Assembly: GCA_034429975.1 (NCBI GenBank)
Contig: DAOUFM010000165.1
Span: forward strand, 28,498-92,497
Length of the DNA stretch: 64,000 bases
Source: UBA6170 sp034429975
Lineage (GTDB): Bacteria > Chloroflexota > Anaerolineae > Anaerolineales > Anaerolineaceae
Reading direction: 5' to 3'
A program made the translations under genes and the position numbers. The stretch's first letter is position 1; every line of letters begins with the position of its first letter. Positions 24,823-32,949 of the stretch are shown piece after piece. The notes under the pieces are model-generated. The model was not told where the DNA came from. It saw nothing but the letters and a program-made list of their open reading frames with translations, and ran no database searches.

Positions 24823-25773
24823 TTAGTCTGAATGAGATTGCAGAAAGTTGATCAGAACGGGATTAACTTGGTCAGGTTTTTCATAGTGAGGCAGATGGCC
24901 GGCTTTCTCCACAAACAAATATTCGATGCCGGGCATGACCTGCATCAATTCGACGATTGCATCTTTTGATATGCTGCGATCTTTTTCTCCCCAGATTAAT
25001 AAGCCCGGTTTTCCAGCGGTCGCTAATTGGCGATATTCGTCCAATGCATTGTACTTCACCAGGTTGCGAATGGTGGAAAGGATAGCGCGTTTAAAACCTT
25101 TGTACTGCATCTGAACATGGTATTTTTCTTCCCAATCCGGATAATTCCTGGGCTGATAAAAATCATTCATTTGGGAATTTGGCAGATAATAAGGCACCAG
25201 ATAAACACCCACCACCCATTCCCCAAGAACAGGAATATTCATAGGAAAAATATCTTTATCGCTGACTGGCAGCACTTCCGGCGCAACAAAGGTAATACTT
25301 TTAATCACATCTGGATTTTGGTTGGCAAAAGCAGCTACAACCGGGGCGCCCATGGATAATCCCATTATGTGAAAAGACTGGTCAGGAATCAATTGTGTCC
25401 TTAACTGGTTTAATTGTTTTACAAAAAAGTCCAGGCTATATTCTGCCAGCGGACGATCTGAATATCCTCGCCCAAATAAATCGTAACGCAGGACTCGAAA
25501 ACCTGCCAATTTTAATGCTTCTACCGTTGGATCCCAGACATAATAAGGCACCGAAAAGCCGTGTACCAGCACTACCACTTCTCCATCTTCCGGGCCGGAT
25601 AATTCATAATGGACATAACCATCCGACAATTTAATAAACTCTCCGGGAGCCTGGCTGTGAGCAGTTTCGTTCAGACTATTCTTCTCCGGATTAATCACCA
25701 GAAAAAACACTAAAGCCAATAATATGATCAGATCAAAAAGAATAAAAATTCGAAATAGCTTTTTTGTGTTCAT
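24823..25773 (-). CDS. Alpha/beta hydrolase, membrane-anchored
   Basis: The 316-residue protein has an N-terminal membrane helix (about residues 8-27), then an alpha/beta hydrolase fold: oxyanion region VVLVHGFSVPYYVW, nucleophile elbow GLSMGAPV (Ser), an acid near WGEKDRSI, and His in KAGHLPHYEKP. The triad is complete, so it is likely an active esterase or related enzyme facing outward. The substrate is unknown. It is the last gene before the mobile-element island. Confidence 0.87.
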   Translation of the reverse strand: MNTKKLFRIFILFDLIILLALVFFLVINPEKNSLNETAHSQAPGEFIKLSDGYVHYELSGPEDGEVVVLVHGFSVPYYVWDPTVEALKLAGFRVLRYDLFGRGYSDRPLAEYSLDFFVKQLNQLRTQLIPDQSFHIMGLSMGAPVVAAFANQNPDVIKSITFVAPEVLPVSDKDIFPMNIPVLGEWVVGVYLVPYYLPNSQMNDFYQPRNYPDWEEKYHVQMQYKGFKRAILSTIRNLVKYNALDEYRQLATAGKPGLLIWGEKDRSISKDAIVELMQVMPGIEYLFVEKAGHLPHYEKPDQVNPVLINFLQSHSD

Positions 25774-26169
25774 TGTTTAGAGCGTCCCCGGAATCAAAAA
25801 TTTTTATGCCACGGCATGGAAATTGATCAAAAATGCAGCTTATATCTATTTATTATAAAACACGCCGCAAGTTTGTGAGTCGAAAAGGTGAAATTTCAAT
25901 TTGGACTATTTTGGTCCCGGATTCCACGTCACCAATTCAGTCAAATTGCGGAATTTGGATAATACTCCCACTTTACATATAAAAACAGGTGTTCCTAATC
26001 AGTATTTCATGAAAATAGAACCAATACAACTATGCCACTCCCACTTTTGATGTTATTTTAGGTTTATCAGCATTCGCAGAATTTCACTAAAAAAGTGAAG
26101 CGGATATTTTTGGTAGAGATACCATGTTAAAATTTCTAGGATAAGAAAACCTGTTGTGAGGATATTACC
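25774..26169. other. Intergenic region left of the insertion sequence
   Basis: This 396-bp AT-rich stretch has no gene that I can support. The alpha/beta hydrolase promoter should lie at its left end. The left end of the IS1380-family element probably lies near 26095, where GTGAAGCGGATATT resembles the inverted complement of 27544-27531. Confidence 0.45.
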
Positions 26170-27544
26170 GTGATCAATAAAATCGAATTCTCTGCCAAAA
26201 ATCTTACTTCCAATGCCGGGTTATTTCTACTGCTCGAACATGCCAACAATAATGGGATTTTTGACCTGATTGATCACGATCTGGTGTTTGACAATTCATC
26301 GACCAACAAAATCAAAATAAACCATATCAAGCCCATGCTGTGCGGGAACTTCATTGGGATTGATAAGCTGGAACGATTGAAATTACTGCAAAGTGATCCC
26401 CTGATTAATGAATTTGCCATCTCGATCAAAGAACCAGAAACGGTATCAAGATTTTTGGGGAACTTCAGTTACAAAACAACCCAGATGCTGAGTGAAATCA
26501 ACTTCAAGGTCTTCAAAAAGCTGCTGCGAAAGAGCAACCTTAAAGTCGTCACTATTGATATTGACAGCAGTGTGATCAATGTAGAAGGCCACCAGGAAGG
26601 GGCAGTTAAAGGATACAATCCCAAAAAGCCTGGGAACAACTGTTACAACATCCAATTTGCCTTCTGCGATGAATTAAAAGCCTATATCACCGGATTTGTA
26701 CGAAGTGGAAACACTTATACTGCAAACGGAGCGGCTGAAATGATCAAAGAAATCATTGCTCATATTAAAACTAAAACCGATGATTTAGAAATCCTGTTTC
26801 GCATGGACAGCGGCTATTTCGACGAGGAAATTATTGAAGTGATCGAATCAGCTGGTTGCAAGTATTTGATAAAGGGTAAAGAGTATCCAACGCTCGCTTC
26901 TCAAGTTACAGCACTAACCATTTCATTCACGCAAGGTGATGAAGGCAGGGAAACAACTGAGCTTGTTACCAAACTGGATACCTGGGACAAAAACCGAAAG
27001 TTTGTCGTCTCTCGCGTATTGAAACCAGAAAAAGACAGGTTGCAATTATCCCTTTTGGAAGGTGATGAATATGAGTACTTTTACTTTGTGACCAATACCG
27101 AACTGCCTTCAGAAAAAGTAGTTATTGCATATGAAAAACGCGGCAATGCTGAAAATTACATCAAAGAAGCTAAGTATGATATGGCGGTAGGACACCTTCT
27201 GCTCCAATCTTTTTGGGCAAACGAAGCCATCTTTCAGTTGATGATGCTGGCTTACAATATATTTTTGTTGTTTAAGATGGACTTTGCAAATGGAACGGAA
27301 TACCGGCAGCAAATCAAAACCTTTCGCTTGAAGTACATATTTCTGGCCGGGAAGATCACCAGAATGGCAAGGAGTGTTGTGTTGAAACTCTCAAAAAAAT
27401 ATCCTTATCAAGAGATCTATGCAAATTGTCTTTCCTGAAAAAACACGTTTTTATGTCCCAACCTGTTGTTTGTATTTAAGCAAGGCCGAGAAAAATCATT
27501 TTCTACATCCGATTTTATGAAATGGATCGATAAATTCGCTTGAC
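26095..27544 (+). mobile_element. IS1380-family insertion sequence (ends tentative)
   Basis: An intact transposase gene lies between two imperfect inverted repeats, GTGAAGCGGATATT (from 26095) and GTCAAGCGAATTTA (read inward from 27544). The resulting 1.45 kb fits the family. I could not identify a target-site duplication, so the boundaries are approximate. Confidence 0.5.
26170..27438 (+). CDS. IS1380-family transposase
   Basis: The 422-residue protein is full length for an IS1380-family DDE transposase. The acidic residues appear in VTIDIDSSVINVEG (first Asp), ILFRMDSGYFDEEI (second Asp) and YEKRGNAENYIKEAKYD (Glu), along with the family segment QEGAVKGYNPKKPG. It would catalyse cut-and-paste movement of the element. 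The start is GTG at 26170 (the upstream GTGAGGATATTACC gives a weak ribosome binding site). No frameshift or internal stop is present, so the element may still be active. Confidence 0.93.
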   Translation: MINKIEFSAKNLTSNAGLFLLLEHANNNGIFDLIDHDLVFDNSSTNKIKINHIKPMLCGNFIGIDKLERLKLLQSDPLINEFAISIKEPETVSRFLGNFSYKTTQMLSEINFKVFKKLLRKSNLKVVTIDIDSSVINVEGHQEGAVKGYNPKKPGNNCYNIQFAFCDELKAYITGFVRSGNTYTANGAAEMIKEIIAHIKTKTDDLEILFRMDSGYFDEEIIEVIESAGCKYLIKGKEYPTLASQVTALTISFTQGDEGRETTELVTKLDTWDKNRKFVVSRVLKPEKDRLQLSLLEGDEYEYFYFVTNTELPSEKVVIAYEKRGNAENYIKEAKYDMAVGHLLLQSFWANEAIFQLMMLAYNIFLLFKMDFANGTEYRQQIKTFRLKYIFLAGKITRMARSVVLKLSKKYPYQEIYANCLS

Positions 27545-27817
27545 AATGCAGGAAACCACCTAACCTTAAGTGTGTTCAGCCACAACTATCACCCTTCTGG
27601 GGTAAATTTGTTGGCAAAAAATATTAGACGTGGATTTTCGGATATATAATGTTCATATGGGACTATATATAGCTAAATATACTGCAAGATGGCGTGTTAA
27701 TCACTAGTTGGGCTGTGTGCCAGAAATGAGTCCGAAAAAGCACAACCGAAAAAAATGAATTTGTAGATTTCGCATAATTCAATATTCACCAAATTTGTTC
27801 AAAAGGAGAATAATTCT
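27439..27817. other. Junction between the IS and the amidase module
   Basis: This 379-bp AT-rich region holds the probable right end of the IS (near 27544), the left arm of a 12-bp inverted repeat (27707-27718) and the ribosome binding site AAGGAG of the amidase gene. No open frame of note is present. Confidence 0.5.
27707..27718 (+). repeat. Left arm of 12-bp inverted repeat (attC-like core GTTGGGC)
   Basis: GTTGGGCTGTGT is the exact inverse complement of 29781-29792. Its first seven bases fit the integron core-site consensus GTTRRRY. It precedes the amidase gene by 100 bp. Confidence 0.65.
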
Positions 27818-29197
27818 ATGTTTCGGTTTCACTACCTAAAAGTTGTTGTTGCTCTCTGTTTGATAACAACAATAAGTCTATTTTTGTCGCCACTTGCTAA
27901 GGCTCAAGCGGAGCAAGCGATTGTATCTAAATCAGAGGTAGGGTTACTTTTGGATGATTACAGTCAATACATGGCTACAGGTAACACATCACAAAAAACA
28001 TTTTATTCTGACCAAATAAACACATTGATAGCAGAAAGGCAAGATTACTATAGCGAGTTCTTTACAGTTGGCTTACATTCTCAATTAATTTCAATCGAAT
28101 CAAATTTTTTAATGAATGATGCCGGTATATCTAGAACTGGTGATACAACGACTGTCACCATATTGGAAGTGGTATCGTTGCATGGTCAATATGATTTGGA
28201 GTCTGTTAACGATTATCCTTTGCTCCTTGCCGCTGAATGGGCGATTTCTAAATCTGATAACGAATCCGTGCAACAAAATTTAAGACACTATATTACAACA
28301 ATGACAGATTACATTAAGGAATCTCTTTCTCGTGGTGTCACAATTGTATTTCGAATCAATCATAATATTGGCATTGAGGACAGAAACGGCAAACTTCAAA
28401 TCGTAAAAGATGAATTTACTGACAAGGGAATTGATATAGGGGAAGGCTTTGATAACGTAAATTGGACCAATGGACACCCTATAAGAACAAAACCAGATTT
28501 AACTTTAATGCCGGATCACGAAATTTACAATACCCCGATTGAATCTTTAGGAAAACTATTGCATGACGACTATACAAGAGCCTACGGGGATATCCCAACA
28601 GTTGAAGCCACTGCGAGCTTTACATACAACAGAACGGCAGCAAAGAATTATGCAAGAACTTATGTTGTGAACACTATTAAAAAATGTCCATATGACACTA
28701 GCATCTACATGGACACCAAGTATTACAATACAACTTATAAGAATGTCTGGAGTGTTACAACAACCACTTGTAATGATTGTACCGATTACGTTTCTCAAGC
28801 ATTGAGGGCAGGAGGGTTTCCAACAGACTCTACTTGGAATCACTCAGGGAGTGGTTCTTATACTTGGAATGTGTTTGACTTTAGTACAAACCCTCAAGGT
28901 TTAGCACATTATCTGTTGAACACAAAACAAGCAGTGGAGGTGTATTCTTCATACATCTCATTGCTATCGGGTGACTTGATGTATACGAATGGTATGCATG
29001 TAGTGATGGTCACAGATGTTGCACCTAATAGATTCAGCGGACATACAAATGATCGTTATAACTATCCATACACATCGTCGTTGAAACATTTCTGGCATAT
29101 AAAGAATTCGATTCCACAAGAGATAAAGCACCCCTGTAGTTTTGATGTTTTCAATTCTACAGGGCTGTTAGATTTTAAGCATGAATTTGAAGAGTAA
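27818..29197 (+). CDS. Secreted protein with amidase_6-type (CHAP-like) domain
   Basis: The 459-residue protein has a clear signal peptide (VVVALCLITTISLFLSPLAKAQA). A C-terminal domain of about 180 residues matches the putative amidase domain found in Gram-positive-type secreted proteins: YNRTAAKNYARTYV, then TTTTCNDCTDYVSQALRAGG with the likely catalytic Cys, and GDLMYTNGMHVVMVTD with the likely His. The N-terminal 240 residues have no family that I recognise. Codon use is markedly AT-rich relative to the flanking genes, and it lies in a module bounded by inverted repeats, both signs of recent acquisition. Confidence 0.82.
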   Translation: MFRFHYLKVVVALCLITTISLFLSPLAKAQAEQAIVSKSEVGLLLDDYSQYMATGNTSQKTFYSDQINTLIAERQDYYSEFFTVGLHSQLISIESNFLMNDAGISRTGDTTTVTILEVVSLHGQYDLESVNDYPLLLAAEWAISKSDNESVQQNLRHYITTMTDYIKESLSRGVTIVFRINHNIGIEDRNGKLQIVKDEFTDKGIDIGEGFDNVNWTNGHPIRTKPDLTLMPDHEIYNTPIESLGKLLHDDYTRAYGDIPTVEATASFTYNRTAAKNYARTYVVNTIKKCPYDTSIYMDTKYYNTTYKNVWSVTTTTCNDCTDYVSQALRAGGFPTDSTWNHSGSGSYTWNVFDFSTNPQGLAHYLLNTKQAVEVYSSYISLLSGDLMYTNGMHVVMVTDVAPNRFSGHTNDRYNYPYTSSLKHFWHIKNSIPQEIKHPCSFDVFNSTGLLDFKHEFEE

Positions 29198-29201
29198 TGA
29201 T

Positions 29202-29780
29202 ATGAAAGTTAAGTTTGGTTATCTTCTTTGCTTAGTTTGCCTATTCTGTATCATCTTTTCAGGATGTGCAAAAACAAAACCATCTACAAGTATTACGATG
29301 GTAACACCAACAGCAACATTAATTGAATCTACTTGGGCAGAGTTTTCAAGTTATTTTACTTCAAATGTGGGAAGAATAGAATATAGTTTTCAGTACCCGG
29401 CAGAGTGGTATATCTATCCAGGTTCCACGAGAAGTATTTCAGGGTTAGAAGGCGAAACTTTAATTCAAAGTTTTTCCAAAGTGAGCAGTAATATAGAATA
29501 TCAACCCCCCGATTCTATTATGTTAAAAATTTACGCCCTTCCTTGTGCAACTACCCAAGAAGGATGCGATGTTTCCAGCCTAGATACCATTCCTATCACA
29601 GAATCTCTGGAAGGAACAAAAACAATACAATATCTTGCTGGAAATACGGTGTGGACTGTTTTCTTGTATACAGAGAACTATCGCTTTATGATGGAAGGAT
29701 ACTTAAAAGGTGAATACAACGAAAGTAGCGAACAGATTAGGCTCCTAGATAAGATTGCATCTACTATAAATATAAAGTGA
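29202..29780 (+). CDS. Small lipoprotein of unknown function
   Basis: The 192-residue product has a lipoprotein signal: MKVKFGYLLCLVCLFCIIFSGC, with SGC as lipobox. A Thr-rich spacer and a beta-rich domain (YSFQYPAEWYIYPGSTRSI, resembling the PsbP/LpqN-like or calcium-regulated lipoprotein fold) follow. The frame begins at 29181 inside the amidase gene, but ATG 29202 starts the signal sequence directly, five bases after the TAA of the preceding gene. Its stop abuts the right inverted-repeat arm exactly. It is AT-rich like its partner. Confidence 0.72.
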   Translation: MKVKFGYLLCLVCLFCIIFSGCAKTKPSTSITMVTPTATLIESTWAEFSSYFTSNVGRIEYSFQYPAEWYIYPGSTRSISGLEGETLIQSFSKVSSNIEYQPPDSIMLKIYALPCATTQEGCDVSSLDTIPITESLEGTKTIQYLAGNTVWTVFLYTENYRFMMEGYLKGEYNESSEQIRLLDKIASTINIK

Positions 29781-29831
29781 ACACAGCCCAACAAAGTTAG
29801 CAGCGGACGGGCGGAGGCAAAGCCCCCGCCC
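29781..29831 (+). repeat. Right inverted-repeat arm and attC-like hairpin
   Basis: ACACAGCCCAAC (29781-29792) begins immediately after the lipoprotein stop codon. Its GCCCAAC fits the RYYYAAC core of attC sites, followed by AAAG and AGCGGAC as in many cassette recombination sites. GGGCGGAGGC (29809-29818) and GCCCCCGCCC (29822-29831) form a hairpin with one mismatch. A matching right core (GTTRRRY) is not found downstream, so any attC is truncated. Confidence 0.6.
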
Positions 29832-29867
29832 AAAGGGATTCTGCCTTGGTATAATTTTCGCTTTTTT

Positions 29868-29876
29868 TGTTATAAT
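29868..29876 (+). promoter_or_regulatory. Extended -10 promoter of miaB, leaderless
   Basis: TGTTATAAT (TGn plus a perfect TATAAT at 29871-29876) ends seven bases before the miaB ATG. The transcript would begin at or next to the start codon. No ribosome binding site is present. Confidence 0.6.
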
Positions 29877-29883
29877 AGCATCC

Positions 29884-31203
29884 ATGAAATATCACATTTG
29901 GACTGAAGGATGCCAGATGAATGTAGCCGACTCAATGCGTGTGGCTTCCTCCTTAGAAAAATTAGGCTACCATAATACGGAAAAACCAGCGGAAGCCGAT
30001 GTTATTATCCTCAACACCTGCGTCGTCCGCCAAAGTGCAGAAGACAAAGCGGTGGGACGCTTAAGTTCATTAAAACCGCTTAAAATGAAAAACCCCGATC
30101 TGGTGATTAACCTGATGGGCTGTATGGTGGGGGTCAAGAATAATCCCCGTTTGAAAAAACGCTTCCCCTATGTGGATGTTTTTTCACCTCCTTCGGACCC
30201 ATTGCCCTTAATCAACCATTTATTGGAAAAAGAAGGCCAGATCCTCTCTGAAACCGAAACACAGACTCGTTTTGCCTACATGGATGGTGATCTCCTGATC
30301 CCGGACAACCAGGAAGGTAACCTGATCTCCAGTTTTGTGCCAGTCGTCTTAGGCTGCTCGCATGCCTGCACCTATTGCATCATCCCTTACCGTCGTGGAA
30401 TTGAGAAGAGCCGTCCTCCGGAAGATATTCTGGCTGAATCACGGGCATTGGTGCAGCAAGGTGTCAAGGAGATCACCCTGTTAGGCCAAATCGTGGACCG
30501 TTATGGCGCCGATCAGGAAGATTACCCCACCCTGGCAGGTATCTTACGCCGTCTGCATTCGATTGAAGGACTGGAACGTATTCGTTTCCTTACCTCCCAT
30601 CCCAATTACATGACCGACGAGCTGCTTAAAGTCGTTGCCGATTATCCCAAAGTGATGCCACACATCGAAGTTCCGATTCAGGCGGGCAACGACCAGGTGC
30701 TGGAAAATATGCGTCGTGGTTACACCAACCAGCAATACCGCGAATTGGTAGCCCGAATCCGTGAGCATGTACCCGGAGTTTCCATCGCGACCGACATCAT
30801 CGTTGGATTCCCCGGTGAAACCGAGGAACAATTCCAGAATACTTACGACCTCCTGGCTGATCTTAAGCTGGACGTCGCTCATCTGGCACGTTATTCACCT
30901 CGTTCCGGTACGGTTAGCGCCCGACGAATGGAAGATGATGTGCCTGATGAAGAAAAATGGCGCCGATTCCGCTTACTGGAAGATTTACAGGAATCCATCG
31001 TGGCAGAAATTCACGCCGGCTATCAGGATCAGATTGTACCAGTAATGTTCGAGGAAATGAGCAAAAAAGGCCGTTGGCGCGGACGCACGGAAACCAACAA
31101 GCTGGTTTTTGCAGAAAGCCCGGATGACTTGCGTGGAATGATACTCCCAGTGCAAATAGATTGGGCCGGCCCGTGGTCAATGCTCGGCCATCTCGCTGAT
31201 TGA
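29884..31203 (+). CDS. miaB: tRNA-2-methylthio-N6-dimethylallyladenosine synthase
   Basis: The 439-residue protein is a radical-SAM methylthiotransferase that adds a methylthio group to i6A37 of tRNAs. It has the N-terminal UPF0004 domain with three cluster cysteines (TEGCQMNVADS, LNTCVV, NLMGCM), the radical-SAM CxxxCxxC (CSHACTYC), IVGFPGETEEQF, and a C-terminal TRAM domain. The GCQMN..DS sequence separates MiaB from RimO and MtaB. A likely leaderless promoter lies just upstream. It overlaps the next gene by four bases (TTGA). Confidence 0.95.
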   Translation: MKYHIWTEGCQMNVADSMRVASSLEKLGYHNTEKPAEADVIILNTCVVRQSAEDKAVGRLSSLKPLKMKNPDLVINLMGCMVGVKNNPRLKKRFPYVDVFSPPSDPLPLINHLLEKEGQILSETETQTRFAYMDGDLLIPDNQEGNLISSFVPVVLGCSHACTYCIIPYRRGIEKSRPPEDILAESRALVQQGVKEITLLGQIVDRYGADQEDYPTLAGILRRLHSIEGLERIRFLTSHPNYMTDELLKVVADYPKVMPHIEVPIQAGNDQVLENMRRGYTNQQYRELVARIREHVPGVSIATDIIVGFPGETEEQFQNTYDLLADLKLDVAHLARYSPRSGTVSARRMEDDVPDEEKWRRFRLLEDLQESIVAEIHAGYQDQIVPVMFEEMSKKGRWRGRTETNKLVFAESPDDLRGMILPVQIDWAGPWSMLGHLAD

Positions 31204-31919
31204 AAAAGTATTTATTAATTTTTCTCGTTTTAATTGTTATTCTAGGATCTGCCCTGGCCTATTACTTTTTAATCGACCGTTCCGGCACAACCTGGCGATC
31301 GACCCGGGTGATGGAATGGATCCGCCACCCGAACGATCATCCCGAATGGGCAGTTCAAGCTGGAGAACAATGCGCGGGCGCTCCTTTTAAAATGCCTACT
31401 CATGGTTTTATCGGGTTTTTGTGGAGTGACTCTTTCCGGCCCGGTCATCACCATAGCGGTCTGGATATCTTCGGGGGCACCGCCGTTGGCATCACGCCAG
31501 TCTATTCTGCCTACGATGGTTACCTGACACGCCTGCCAGATTGGAAATCCACCGTAATTATCCGCATTCCTTCCGATCCTTTAATGCCCGAACGGCAAAT
31601 CTGGACTTATTACACTCATATGGCTGATGAGGATGGCAATAGCTTCATCGTTAACGAATTCCCTCCTGATACCCATGAAGTCGTTATCAAAGCTGGCACC
31701 TTGTTAGGTTACCAGGGCAATTTCTCCGGCACGCCAGGAAATCCCACCGGGGTGCATCTGCATTTCTCGATTGTAAAAGATGATGGAAACGGTTCTTTTT
31801 TGAACGAAACCAGAATAGATAACACGCTCGACCCTTCACCCTATTTCAACATGGCCTTGAATGGTAAACAATCCCCGCCGAAAATTCCTCTTTGTCCTTC
31901 ATCAAATACGATAAACTAA
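31200..31919 (+). CDS. M23-family (LytM-like) peptidase
   Basis: The 239-residue protein has a single N-terminal membrane helix and an extracytoplasmic M23 domain. The zinc ligands are visible in HHHSGLDIFGG (H...D) and GVHLHFSI (HxH), with another His in YYTHMADEDG. M23 enzymes cut peptidoglycan cross-links or act as division activators. The start is TTG, overlapping the miaB TGA. Confidence 0.87.
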   Translation: MKKYLLIFLVLIVILGSALAYYFLIDRSGTTWRSTRVMEWIRHPNDHPEWAVQAGEQCAGAPFKMPTHGFIGFLWSDSFRPGHHHSGLDIFGGTAVGITPVYSAYDGYLTRLPDWKSTVIIRIPSDPLMPERQIWTYYTHMADEDGNSFIVNEFPPDTHEVVIKAGTLLGYQGNFSGTPGNPTGVHLHFSIVKDDGNGSFLNETRIDNTLDPSPYFNMALNGKQSPPKIPLCPSSNTIN

Positions 31920-32000
31920 TTCTGCCTTAGAAATTTTTCCGTTTTATAATAAGGGTCAGCAGAAAATCCGGATTTATTATTTTTTTTAGTGGGAGTTGGT

Positions 32001-32816
32001 ATGCTTTCATATCGGGATTTAATAATTGGCTTTCGACAATTAGAAATTTCTCCGGAAAATCCAATTATCGTGCATGCTTCACTTTCATCATTTGGGGAAA
32101 TACGTGGTGGTGTTGAAACCTTATTCGGGGCTCTACTCAATACCTTTTCCTCCATTTTGACGCCAACATTCACCTATAAAACGATGATTATCCCGGAGGT
32201 TGGGCCAGAAAATAACGGGATTGACTATGGATCAGGAAAAAGTCTCAATAAAATGGCTGAATTTTTTTCAGCAGATCTGCCGGCAGACCGCTTAATGGGC
32301 GTGTTAGCAGAGAAAATTCGCACATATCCAAAAGCTGTGCGCTCTAATCATCCCATTCTTTCATTTGCTGGAATTAATCTACCAGAAGCAATTCATTCAC
32401 AATCCCTGGAAAATCCACTTGCCCCAATTCAATGGCTGCATGACCATGAGGGAGCCATTTTGCTGTTAGGAGTGGATCAGACCGTCAACACCAGCATTCA
32501 TCTGGCGGAACAGTTAGCTGGCAGAAAATCATTCATTCGCTGGGGGCTCACCCGGAATGCTATTCTTGAATGTCCCAATTTCCCTGGTTGTTCCAACGGC
32601 TTCAATAAAGTGGAACATTACCTTTCTCATTTAACCATGGCAACCCAAATTGGAAAAGCAACAATTAAAGTAATTTCAATATCCGAACTGTTCGCCACAC
32701 TCATTCCAATAATTCAAAAGGATTTACTGGCATTTTTATGCGAACAGCAATTTTGCGATCGTTGTAATTCAATTCGCTTTGACAGCCAGCTTTTAGCGAA
32801 TGTTAAAACTGATTGA
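32001..32816 (+). CDS. Aminoglycoside 3-N-acetyltransferase-family (AAC(3)-like) protein
   Basis: The 271-residue protein has the AAC(3)/PF02522 signatures: IVHASLSSFGEIRGGVETLFGALL, TPTFTY, RSNHPILSFAG, and LLLGVDQTVNTSIHLAE. The family transfers acetyl from acetyl-CoA to amino groups. Many environmental members sit far from resistance genes and act on other substrates, so a resistance role should not be assumed. ATG 32001 follows GGGAG; an upstream in-frame GTG (31989) has no such site. The C-terminus has a Cys pair (QQFCDRCNS). Confidence 0.82.
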   Translation: MLSYRDLIIGFRQLEISPENPIIVHASLSSFGEIRGGVETLFGALLNTFSSILTPTFTYKTMIIPEVGPENNGIDYGSGKSLNKMAEFFSADLPADRLMGVLAEKIRTYPKAVRSNHPILSFAGINLPEAIHSQSLENPLAPIQWLHDHEGAILLLGVDQTVNTSIHLAEQLAGRKSFIRWGLTRNAILECPNFPGCSNGFNKVEHYLSHLTMATQIGKATIKVISISELFATLIPIIQKDLLAFLCEQQFCDRCNSIRFDSQLLANVKTD

Positions 32817-32949
32817 AAACTGTCTTTATGCTATACTATTTCTCATGAGATCTCATTAGGTATGGAGAAGAAAAATGAGTTTTATCTCTTTTCCTTCTGA
32901 TTATGATTGCAATAATAAAAGATTTTAGATTGTTTCCTACAGGTGAATT

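Noticed and set aside
32001..32816. AAC(3) as an antibiotic-resistance gene
   Set aside because: Family membership is clear, but many environmental AAC(3)-like proteins are not resistance enzymes; no mobile or resistance context is adjacent.
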